Under the pieces are notes generated by a model, which was not told where the DNA came from, did no database searches, and saw only the letters and a program-made list of their open reading frames with translations. Positions 1 to 5,753 of a stretch of DNA of 8,207 nucleotides are shown here, in pieces. The stretch spans positions 7,015-15,221 of the forward strand of contig DBBK01000178.1 of the NCBI GenBank assembly GCA_002292165.1. The letters are read 5' to 3'. The number at the start of each line of letters is the position of its first letter. The first letter of the stretch is position 1. Source of the DNA: Brevundimonas sp. UBA986 (GTDB lineage Bacteria > Pseudomonadota > Alphaproteobacteria > Caulobacterales > Caulobacteraceae). Both the position numbers and the translations under genes were made by a program.

Positions 1-299
1 CGCCGCAACCGTTTGGCCAGGGCCGCCGCGCTCGGCATGTGCTGATGCACCTCGACCAGATCAGGCTTCAGGCGGGCGATGTGATCCGCCACGATCCGCG
101 CCCTCCTGACCGGCGACCGTTCCGGCGTGATAGCCAGGGTCGTCAGGGCGTCGCCTCGCTCGGCGCCGTCGTCGCAGATGACGGTCAGCGCGTCGCGGTC
201 GTGGCTGTGCGCGCCCAGCGACCGGACCACAGTCTCGATCGAGGTCGGCCGGTCAACGTCGAAGCGCGATCCCGGGGGCAGGACGATCACGACCCGCAT
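1..299 (-). CDS. Glycosyltransferase family 4-like protein, N-terminal part (cut by window edge)
   Basis: The ATG at 297-299 opens a frame that stays open to the left edge, giving 99 codons and no stop, so only the N-terminus is visible. The protein begins MRVVIVLPPGSRF, a hydrophobic first beta strand followed by a glycine turn, as in the N-terminal Rossmann half of GT-B fold, family 4 glycosyltransferases. Near residues 83-90 it reads DLVEVHQHMPSA, matching the family pattern 'D-x-V-E-V-H-N' that ends a strand and precedes a helix (ALAKRLR). Such enzymes move a sugar from a nucleotide sugar to lipopolysaccharide, capsule or another acceptor at the inner face of the membrane; the substrate cannot be told here. 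It follows the lipoprotein gene by 41 bases on the same strand, so it may be co-transcribed. No clear ribosome binding site precedes the ATG. The C-terminal nucleotide-sugar binding half lies outside the window. Confidence 0.75.
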   Translation of the reverse strand, partial: MRVVIVLPPGSRFDVDRPTSIETVVRSLGAHSHDRDALTVICDDGAERGDALTTLAITPERSPVRRARIVADHIARLKPDLVEVHQHMPSAAALAKRLR

Positions 300-340
300 T
301 GGCGCTTCGGATGAGTGTGCAAGGGGGCTGACCGTGGGTG

Positions 341-823
341 TCAGTGTGCGGTCGGATAGACCGTGGCGCGACTGCGCCCGTCGCGATGCCTGACCGTCGT
401 CGGCGCCCGCGTGCTGGTGGAGGGCAGCTGTGCCGCGAGAGTCCCGTACAGACGATTGGCGGCGGCCTCGTCCTTCGTGACCAGGCACAGGGTGCTTTCG
501 CCCTCCCGACCCCAGGGCTTCATCTCCGAGGCGGTCACGCCGGGATCGGCCTTGAGCAGACTCACCATGCTGTCTCGCAGCGCCGCGTCCGGGCCCGCGC
601 CGTAACTTCCGAAGCTGACCTCGACGTCGCATTCGGCGGTCGCCGCCAGAACAGGCTCTGGAGCCACGGCCGGAGCCGCCTTTGCCGCCGCCTCGGCTTC
701 CGTCGCCGCCGCCGCCGCGTGGTTGGCGGTCGAGACGTCGCGAATGACGCTGTCCACCGGATCCTCGCCGTCGCAGGCGGCTAGTCCGAGAACCAGCAGG
801 GCGGGGAGGATCAACCGGTGCAT
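341..823 (-). CDS. Small Ala-rich lipoprotein of unknown function
   Basis: This encodes 160 residues. The N-terminus is a short lipoprotein signal: MHR, a hydrophobic core, then the lipobox LAAC with the lipidated cysteine at residue 17. The residue after it is Asp18, which in E. coli would hold the protein in the inner membrane; whether that rule applies in this organism is not known. Residues 33-64 are an Ala/Glu/Pro-rich linker. A small domain follows, from about residue 64 to 134, with cysteines at 65 and 113 that could form a disulphide in the periplasm. The C-terminal tail is basic and Ser/Thr-rich. I do not recognise the family. The ATG at 821-823 lies only 8 bases after the purL stop, so it is probably transcribed with purL, but nothing in the protein suggests a purine role. 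Confidence 0.8.
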   Translation of the reverse strand: MHRLILPALLVLGLAACDGEDPVDSVIRDVSTANHAAAAATEAEAAAKAAPAVAPEPVLAATAECDVEVSFGSYGAGPDAALRDSMVSLLKADPGVTASEMKPWGREGESTLCLVTKDEAAANRLYGTLAAQLPSTSTRAPTTVRHRDGRSRATVYPTAH

Positions 824-831
824 GACGGCGC

Positions 832-3021
832 TCAGGCCGCTTCGATCCAGCCCGGCATCCAGCCTTCGTGGATTTCACGCAGGTGCGCCATCGGAATGCT
901 GAACAGGCCCTCGGCGGCGAAGGCCGCACCGCCCGCCGTTCCGACCAGCGACACAGGCAGGCCGGCCTCGCGCGCGGCGGCGATGATGTCGTCCGGATTG
1001 GGCGCGGCGATCAGGTAGCGGGCCTGATCCTCGCCGAACAACTGGCCGTGGTCGGCGGCGTTCAGGACGATGCCGATGTCCGAGGCCAGGGCCAGGTCGG
1101 CCGCCGCGCCGATCAGGCCGCCGTCCGACAGGTCGTGAACCACCGTCAGCTGGCCGGTCTCGATCTGGCTGCGGATGAAGTCGCCCGTGCGGCGTTCCAG
1201 CTTCAGGTCCACCGGCGGCGGAGCGCCGTCCTCGCGGCCCAGAACCTCGCGCAGATAGATGGAAGCGCCGAGTTCGCCCTCGGTCGCCCCGATGAGGATC
1301 AGGGTGTCGCCCTCCGCCATCGTCGAGAAGCCGGTGACCACGTCATAGTTCCTGAGCAGGCCGACGCCGCCCACGGTCGGGGTTGGCGGGATCGCGGCGC
1401 CATTGGTCTCGTTGTAGAGGCTGACGTTGCCGCTCACGACCGGGAAGTCGAGCTCGCGGCAGGCCTCGGCCATGCCGTCGATGGCGCGCACGATCTGGCC
1501 CATGATCTCGGGCCGCTGCGGATTGCCGAAGTTCAGGTTGTCGGTGATGGCGATGGGCAGGGAGCCCACGGCCGTCAGGTTGCGCCAGGCCTCGGCGACG
1601 CACTGCTTGCCGCCCTCATAGGGATCGTTCTGGACATAGCGCGGGGTGCAGTCCGAGGTGACGGCCAGACCCTTGTCCGTGCCATGCACCCGCACCACGC
1701 CGGCGTCGGCGCCGGTCGCCGAATCCTGCAGGGTGTCGGCCATGACGTGGCGGTCGTACTGTTCCCAGATCCAGCGCTTGGAGGCCATGTCCGGGCAGGA
1801 GACGACCTTGAGCACGGCGTCTTCCCAGATTTCGGGGGCGGCGACGTCGGCGGCGGTCAGGCGACCGTGCAGCTCGGGCTGGACCCAGGGACGGTCATAC
1901 AGGGGGGCGTCGTCGAACAGCGGCGCCAGCGGCACGTCGCAGACGACCTCGCCGTGGTGGTTCAGGATCAGACGGCCGGTGTCGGTGGTGCGGCCGATGA
2001 CGGCGGCGTCCAGACCCCACTTCTTGAAGATACGATAGCCGTCTTCCTCGCGGCCGGGCTTGAGCACGGCCAGCATCCGCTCCTGGCTTTCCGACAGCAT
2101 CATCTCATAGGCCGACATGCCGGTTTCGCGCTGCGGGACATTGTCCATGTCCAGCTCGATGCCGACGCCGCCCTTGCCGGCCATCTCGACCGAGGACGAG
2201 GTCAGGCCCGCCGCGCCCATGTCCTGAATGGCGGCCACGGCGCCCGAGGCCATCAGCTCCAGGGTGGCTTCGATCAGCAGCTTCTCGGCGAAGGGATCGC
2301 CAACCTGGACCGTAGGGCGCTTCTCGTCGGAATCCTCGTCGAACTCGGCCGAGGCCATGGTCGCGCCGTGGATGCCGTCGCGGCCGGTCTTGGAGCCGAA
2401 ATAGACCACCGACATGCCCGCGCCCGGCGCGGCGGAGTAGAAGATGGCGTCCGACTTGGCCAGGCCCACGCACATGGCGTTGACCAGGATGTTGCCGTTG
2501 TAGCCGGCATGGAAATTGGTCTCGCCCGCTACCGTGGGCACGCCGACGCAGTTGCCGTAGCCGCCGATGCCCGACACGACGCCCTTCACCAGGCGCTTGG
2601 TCTTCTCATGGCCGACGTCACCGAAGCGGAGCGCGTTCAGCAGGGCCACCGGGCGCGCGCCCATGGTGAAGACGTCGCGCATGATGCCGCCCACGCCCGT
2701 CGCCGCGCCCTGATAGGGCTCGATGAAGGAGGGGTGGTTGTGGCTTTCCATCTTGAAGATGCAGGCGTCGCCGTCGTCGATGTCGATGACGCCCGCATTC
2801 TCACCCGGTCCGCAGATGACGCGCGGGCCCTTGGTCGGGAATTTGCCGAGGTGGATCTTCGACGACTTGTACGAGCAGTGCTCGGACCACATCACTGAAA
2901 AGACGCCCAATTCCAGCTGGTTGGGCTCGCGGCCCAGACGGTCCAGGACGACCTGGTATTCAGCGGGGCTCAGGCCGTATTCCGCGGCGAGTTCGGCGAT
3001 GGTTTTCTGGGGGGCGCTCAT
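832..3021 (-). CDS. purL: Phosphoribosylformylglycinamidine synthase subunit PurL (FGAM synthase, small type)
   Basis: PurL is the synthetase subunit of FGAM synthase. It converts formylglycinamide ribonucleotide, ATP and ammonia (delivered by PurQ) into formylglycinamidine ribonucleotide in the cytoplasm, the fourth step of purine synthesis. The 729 residues match the small-type PurL of about 730-740 that works with separate PurS and PurQ. Visible landmarks are WSEHCSYKSSK at 45-55 with the active-site His48, ESHNHPS at 92-98, GAATGVGG at 105-112, DMGAAGLTSSS at 267-277, NLNFGNPQRPE at 495-505, VSGNVSLYNE at 529-538, PPTPTVGG at 545-552 and VHDLSDGGL at 628-636, covering both halves of the internally duplicated fold. 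I chose the ATG at 3019-3021 (MSAPQKTIAEL); an upstream in-frame start at 3117 would add a 32-residue basic, unconserved tail and run into the preceding gene. There is no Shine-Dalgarno sequence, but a promoter-like block ends 7 bases before the ATG. The protein looks complete. Confidence 0.98.
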   Translation of the reverse strand: MSAPQKTIAELAAEYGLSPAEYQVVLDRLGREPNQLELGVFSVMWSEHCSYKSSKIHLGKFPTKGPRVICGPGENAGVIDIDDGDACIFKMESHNHPSFIEPYQGAATGVGGIMRDVFTMGARPVALLNALRFGDVGHEKTKRLVKGVVSGIGGYGNCVGVPTVAGETNFHAGYNGNILVNAMCVGLAKSDAIFYSAAPGAGMSVVYFGSKTGRDGIHGATMASAEFDEDSDEKRPTVQVGDPFAEKLLIEATLELMASGAVAAIQDMGAAGLTSSSVEMAGKGGVGIELDMDNVPQRETGMSAYEMMLSESQERMLAVLKPGREEDGYRIFKKWGLDAAVIGRTTDTGRLILNHHGEVVCDVPLAPLFDDAPLYDRPWVQPELHGRLTAADVAAPEIWEDAVLKVVSCPDMASKRWIWEQYDRHVMADTLQDSATGADAGVVRVHGTDKGLAVTSDCTPRYVQNDPYEGGKQCVAEAWRNLTAVGSLPIAITDNLNFGNPQRPEIMGQIVRAIDGMAEACRELDFPVVSGNVSLYNETNGAAIPPTPTVGGVGLLRNYDVVTGFSTMAEGDTLILIGATEGELGASIYLREVLGREDGAPPPVDLKLERRTGDFIRSQIETGQLTVVHDLSDGGLIGAAADLALASDIGIVLNAADHGQLFGEDQARYLIAAPNPDDIIAAAREAGLPVSLVGTAGGAAFAAEGLFSIPMAHLREIHEGWMPGWIEAA

Positions 3022-3028
3022 GGCGGGG

Positions 3029-3057
3029 CTTCTAGCGATGTTCGACGCCGGAGTCAG
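3029..3057 (-). promoter_or_regulatory. Putative purL promoter, nearly leaderless (CTGACTC-N14-GCTAGAAG)
   Basis: On the minus strand CTGACTC (3051-3057) is followed after 14 bases by GCTAGAAG (3029-3036), then CCCCGCC and the purL ATG. The reported Caulobacter housekeeping promoter consensus is TTGACGS-N10-14-GCTANAWC; this matches 5 of 7 and 7 of 8 positions. A start about 7 bases past the -10 element would fall at or one base before the ATG, giving a leaderless or almost leaderless mRNA, which fits the missing ribosome binding site. The purQ upstream region has the same layout. The element match is visible; promoter activity is inferred. Confidence 0.5.
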
Positions 3058-3070
3058 CCCGGGGAAAGGC

Positions 3071-3484
3071 CTAAACCCCGTCCTTCTCCGTCGCCAGCTT
3101 CGCCCGGATGTCGGCATGGGCCGCCGTGATCAGCTCGGCCAGCGCCGCCTCGTCCCCGGGCTTGCCCCAGCGCAGCTTCACATGCCGCATCCGCTTGCCC
3201 GTCCCCTCCAGCAGTCCGGCCGGGTCGGGCAGGGCCGCGCCGCGAAAGAAGCCGACGTTCACATGGGCCTTGAAGGCGTCGACATAGCCAAAGGCGGCGT
3301 CCTCCACACAGGCCATTGGATGGCCGTCGCCCAGGGTCTCGCGCACATCCTCGCCGCAGTCGCGCATCCGCTGGAACCAAATACGGGCCAGCTGCCGTAG
3401 CGGGTCGTCAGACGACAGCCACTGCTCGACGCCCGGATCGCGCCGCACCGTTCCGTTCAGTCTGAAGAGGGCTTCGGCGTCCAT
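3071..3484 (-). CDS. DUF1801 domain protein
   Basis: This encodes 137 residues in a single DUF1801-like domain covering nearly the whole chain. The recognisable parts are the central 'H-V-N-V-G-F-F-R-G-A-A-L-P-D-P' stretch at 74-88 and the LEGTGKRMRHVKL stretch at 92-104, both typical of this family. Family members are small soluble cytoplasmic proteins of unknown biochemical role. There is no signal peptide or membrane segment. The gene lies between the TspO-like gene (36 bases upstream) and purL (49 bases downstream) on the same strand, so read-through into purL is possible, although each of these two genes also has its own promoter-like block. The ATG at 3482-3484 lacks a Shine-Dalgarno sequence. 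Family assignment is fairly sure; function is not known. Confidence 0.85.
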   Translation of the reverse strand: MDAEALFRLNGTVRRDPGVEQWLSSDDPLRQLARIWFQRMRDCGEDVRETLGDGHPMACVEDAAFGYVDAFKAHVNVGFFRGAALPDPAGLLEGTGKRMRHVKLRWGKPGDEAALAELITAAHADIRAKLATEKDGV

Positions 3485-3490
3485 AAGGTC

Positions 3491-3518
3491 ACGCTAGCAG
3501 CCTGTCATGACCTGTCTA
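3491..3518 (-). promoter_or_regulatory. Putative promoter of the DUF1801 gene (TAGACAG-N13-GCTAGCGT)
   Basis: On the minus strand TAGACAG (3512-3518) is followed after 13 bases by GCTAGCGT (3491-3498), then six bases and the ATG at 3484. The -35 half matches 5 of 7 positions of the Caulobacter housekeeping consensus; the -10 half keeps only the GCTA core. The distance from element to start codon (34 bases) is close to that at purL (36) and purQ (37). An 8-bp palindrome, GTCATGAC (3504-3511), lies in the spacer. It is weaker than the purL and purQ sites and is inferred by comparison. Confidence 0.35.
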
Positions 3519-3520
3519 TC

Positions 3521-4315
3521 TCAGGCCACGCGCTCCACCCGCCGCCGCTGCGCGAGGACGATCACCACATCGGCGACCAGAACCGCCACGGCCGCGATCA
3601 ACGCCGTAAAGGCGAGCGCCTCGTTGCGCGCCTGCTCCGCCGCGAACACCCCGGCCAGTCCCCAGGACACCGGCAGGCCGAAGGCGATCGTCCGGATCCG
3701 CCAGGTCATCGCCACGGCGCCGAGCGCCACGACCGCGGCCGCCAGCATGGCCCACAACGTCGGGGACAGGGCTGAGGGCAGGTCGCCGTTGCCGGTCGCT
3801 ACGGTGATCAGATTGACCGGCGCCGCGATGCTCAGCCACCCGGCCAGCAGGCTCAGGGGCCAGACCGTCATCCAGCGATCACGGTCGGCCAGCCTCAGGT
3901 TCCGGATCTGACGTGCATGGGCCAGAAGCGGAATGACCAGCACACTCAGCGACCCGAAGATCAGCACGATGGTCGCCACCTCCCAGTCGAACGCCGCCGC
4001 CACGATCCAAAGGCCGATCCCGGCGAAGGCCAGGACCGAGGGCCAGCCGAAGGCGTGGATCAGGTCGCTCTCGCCCGTTTGCGGCAGGGCCTGACGCACC
4101 GCATAGATCAACAGGCCCAGATAGATCAGACCCCAGATGGCGAAGGCCCAGCCGGCGACCTTCAGCGTCGCATCGCTATCGGCGGCGAAGGCGGCCGCGC
4201 TCTGACCCCAGGCCAGGCCCATCTGCGCCTGGGCCACCACCACGGCGAAGACGGCGGCGCCCAGCACGATCCAGCGGCGGGTCTTCTGGGCGGCGGTCGG
4301 GCGGACGATGGACAT
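3521..4315 (-). CDS. Tryptophan-rich integral membrane protein, TspO/MBR-like
   Basis: The 264-residue protein is strongly hydrophobic, with about eight membrane segments near residues 15-35, 53-73, 91-109, 113-133, 148-172, 186-204, 208-226 and 234-255. It contains 13 tryptophans, several at membrane boundaries. The stretch WAFAIWGLIYLGLLIYAVRQ (56-75) resembles the 'F-x-I-W-G-x-I-Y-L' signature of proteins annotated as tryptophan-rich sensory proteins. True TspO is about 160 residues with five helices, so this belongs to a longer related group, and porphyrin or sterol binding should not be assumed. The C-terminus (QRRRVERVA) is basic and probably cytoplasmic. The ATG at 4313-4315 has a good GAGGAG ribosome site five bases upstream. 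It is divergent from the small acidic gene at 4435 and is followed by the DUF1801 gene. Topology is secure; family moderately so; role unknown. Confidence 0.75.
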   Translation of the reverse strand: MSIVRPTAAQKTRRWIVLGAAVFAVVVAQAQMGLAWGQSAAAFAADSDATLKVAGWAFAIWGLIYLGLLIYAVRQALPQTGESDLIHAFGWPSVLAFAGIGLWIVAAAFDWEVATIVLIFGSLSVLVIPLLAHARQIRNLRLADRDRWMTVWPLSLLAGWLSIAAPVNLITVATGNGDLPSALSPTLWAMLAAAVVALGAVAMTWRIRTIAFGLPVSWGLAGVFAAEQARNEALAFTALIAAVAVLVADVVIVLAQRRRVERVA

Positions 4316-4320
4316 GCAGG

Positions 4321-4326
4321 CTCCTC
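4321..4326 (-). promoter_or_regulatory. Ribosome binding site of the TspO-like gene
   Basis: On the minus strand GAGGAG lies six bases 5' of the ATG at 4315 with a short CCTGC spacer. It fixes the start and contrasts with purL, purQ and the DUF1801 gene, which have none. Confidence 0.75.
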
Positions 4327-4365
4327 GAACGGGTTCAGCCCGCCCTTACGCCTCAGCGCGGCGAA

Positions 4366-4379
4366 GGTTCACCGGAACC
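4366..4379. repeat. Inverted repeat GGTTC-ACCG-GAACC in a divergent intergenic region
   Basis: The 119-base gap between the divergent TspO-like gene and the small acidic gene (4316-4434) contains a perfect 5-bp inverted repeat with a four-base centre. Two further GTTC-bearing elements flank it: GAAC-GG-GTTC at 4327-4336, and GGTTCAGCC present twice, at 4332-4340 and 4396-4404. This density of GGTTC/GAACC in a shared control region suggests a regulator binding site, but no regulator can be named. No convincing -35/-10 pair was found for either divergent gene. Confidence 0.35.
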
Positions 4380-4422
4380 GCAACGGTCGCCCATCGGTTC
4401 AGCCTGCATCATCGCTGCAGAG

Positions 4423-4429
4423 AAGGAGG
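4423..4429 (+). promoter_or_regulatory. Strong ribosome binding site of the small acidic gene
   Basis: AAGGAGG, a near-perfect anti-16S match, lies five bases before the ATG at 4435. It is the strongest Shine-Dalgarno sequence in the window and is the main evidence that the short frame after it is translated. Confidence 0.85.
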
Positions 4430-4434
4430 CTTCC

Positions 4435-4638
4435 ATGCCCGATCCCAAGGACGCTCCGGGGGGCAAACCCCATTTCGAAACCGACGACGTCGAGGCCAAT
4501 CTGGCCATCGAACAGGGTCTGGGCGTCGGCGCCCGCGAACTGGCCGCCCAGCGCGACCCGGGCGGCATCGTCACGCCTGACGAGGACGAAGACGCTGTCG
4601 ACGAAGACGAACAGCTGTCGCGCACCAGTGACGCCTGA
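4435..4638 (+). CDS. Small highly acidic hypothetical protein
   Basis: This encodes 67 residues with 19 Asp/Glu against 5 Lys/Arg, so it is strongly negative at neutral pH. Acid residues concentrate in a C-terminal run at 49-59 (DEDEDAVDEDE). The N-terminus is Pro/Gly/Asp-rich, and only residues 19-40 look able to form a helix. There is no signal peptide, membrane segment or cysteine. It is probably a soluble and partly disordered cytoplasmic protein; I do not recognise the family. The strong AAGGAGG site at the right distance argues for real and possibly abundant translation. It is the first gene of the plus-strand pair and is followed after 67 bases by the broken hydroxylase gene. A frame on the opposite strand also covers this stretch but lacks a ribosome site and familiar content. 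Confidence 0.75.
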   Translation: MPDPKDAPGGKPHFETDDVEANLAIEQGLGVGARELAAQRDPGGIVTPDEDEDAVDEDEQLSRTSDA

Positions 4639-4669
4639 AAACTGATCTTGTTGCGGCGCACCCAGGCGG

Positions 4670-4698
4670 TTGACGAGACGCGGTTCGGTGGGTTTCGT
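4670..4698 (+). promoter_or_regulatory. Possible weak promoter of the hydroxylase gene (TTGACGA)
   Basis: TTGACGA (4670-4676) is a good -35 match and starts 36 bases before the ATG at 4706, the same distance as at purL. The corresponding -10 position (4691-4698, GGTTTCGT) matches poorly. The octamer GTTCGGTG occurs twice just before the start codon, at 4683-4690 and 4697-4704, 14 bases apart. No good ribosome site is present. Low confidence. Confidence 0.2.
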
Positions 4699-4705
4699 TC
4701 GGTGA

Positions 4706-5753
4706 ATGCCGAACGCCGCGCCCCAGCCCCGTTCCCCTGACGCCGTCGGCGCCATCCTGGCGCGCGCCGACGCGCTTCTGTCGGCCGATCCGGGCGACCT
4801 GCGCGGCCTGATCCTGAAGGGCGACGCCCTGGTGGCGGGGGGCGACGCCCGGTCGGCCTCGACCTTCTATACCTCGGCCCTGCGCCAGGCCTCGGGCCGA
4901 CCGAATCTGACACCCGATCTGATCGCCGACCTGCGCCGCGCCCAAGCCGCGGTCCAGGCCCAGGCCCGGGCCTTCGAGGATCACCTGATCGCCAGCATGG
5001 CCGAGGCCGGCTTCGACCCCGCCTGTTCCAGCGACCGCTTCAGCCTGTCGCTGGACCTGATGCAGGGCCGCAAGCAGCTCTATCTGCAGCAGCCGCGCTT
5101 CTACCTCTTCCCCGGCCTGCCCCAGGTGCAGTTCCAGCCGCGCGACAGCCTGCCCTGGCTGGCCGAGGTCGAACAGGCGACGGCGGACATCACCGCCGAG
5201 CTTCAGGCTCTGCTGGCCGAACCCGGCCTGTTCCAGCCCTATATTCAGCCGCGCGCTGACCGGCCCAACACCGACGCCTCGGGCATGCTGGCCAATCCCG
5301 AATGGAGCGCGCTCTTCCTGTACAAGGACGGGGTTGAGCAGCCGGATATCGCCGGCCGCTGCCCGCGCACGATGCAGGCCCTGTCCGGCGTTCCGCTGTG
5401 CCGGGTGCCGGGCCGCACCCCGTCGATCCTGTTCTCGCGTCTGACGCCGGGCGCGCATCCCGCCGCATCACGGGCTGATCAACACCCGGCTGATCTGCCA
5501 TTTGCCGCTGATCGTGCCGCCGGGCAGCCGCTTCCGCGTCGGCAATGACGTGCGCGAGTGGAAGGAGGGGCAGGCCTGGGCCTTCGACGACACCATCGAG
5601 CATGAGGCCAGGAACGACAGCGGCCTGGACCGCACCATCCTGATCTTCGATGTCTGGAAGCCTGAATTGACCGCTGAGGAACGCGATCTGGTCGCCGCCC
5701 TGTTCAAGGCGGTGGACGGCTATGGCGCCGGCGGCGCCGCTTGGGGCGTTTAG
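4706..5753 (+). pseudogene. Aspartyl/asparaginyl beta-hydroxylase domain protein, frameshifted
   Basis: Two overlapping frames together encode one protein of about 349 residues. Frame one (ATG 4706) gives a TPR-like helical N-terminus (about 13-62), a middle region with PRFYLFPGLPQ (130-140), and the start of the hydroxylase domain, CPRTMQALSGVPLCRVPGRTPS (219-240) and SRLTPGA (244-250). It then changes to an unrelated sequence and stops at 5548. From 5457 the third frame continues the domain exactly: IPPHHGLINTRLICHLPL, AWAFDDTIEHEARND and RTILIFDVWKPEL, ending at 5751-5753. The family consists of Fe(II)/2-oxoglutarate dioxygenases; the histidines in PPHHG and in EHE are the expected iron ligands and the Arg of RTILI the expected 2-oxoglutarate contact, so all lie after the shift. 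The break falls in GCGCGC (5451-5456); restoring one GC pair gives 1050 bases and GA-R-IPPHHG. It is either a recent pseudogene or a sequencing error. The domain assignment is firm. Confidence 0.88.

Noticed and set aside
868..2898. 676-codon open frame on the plus strand inside purL
   Set aside because: It is exactly antisense to the highly conserved purL. The composition (rich in His, Asp, Arg, Gly, Ala, Val) is what GC-rich codons give on the opposite strand, and it has no ribosome site or recognisable domain.
3022..3117. N-terminal extension of PurL to 3117
   Set aside because: The 32 extra residues are basic and unlike PurL, overlap the end of the DUF1801 gene, and would include the promoter-like block. 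The ATG at 3021 gives the usual PurL start and length.
3054..3380. Second minus-strand frame overlapping the DUF1801 gene
   Set aside because: It is Arg/Gly/Ala-rich without motifs, whereas the other frame carries the HVNVGFFRG and GTGKRMRHVK motifs.
4683..4700. Possible Caulobacter-type SOS box (GTTC-N7-GTTC)
   Set aside because: The two GTTC copies are 10 bases apart, not 7. The GTTC copies between 4327 and 4400 also fail the spacing test.
4571..5458. 295-codon minus-strand frame opposite the hydroxylase gene
   Set aside because: The plus strand there encodes clearly conserved hydroxylase sequence. The antisense frame is Arg/Gln/Gly-rich with no familiar motif and is another shadow of GC-rich coding DNA.
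5441..5460. Programmed ribosomal frameshift in the hydroxylase gene
   Set aside because: GCGCGC is not a slippery heptamer of the known type, no stimulatory stem was evident, and a missing GC pair explains the break more simply.
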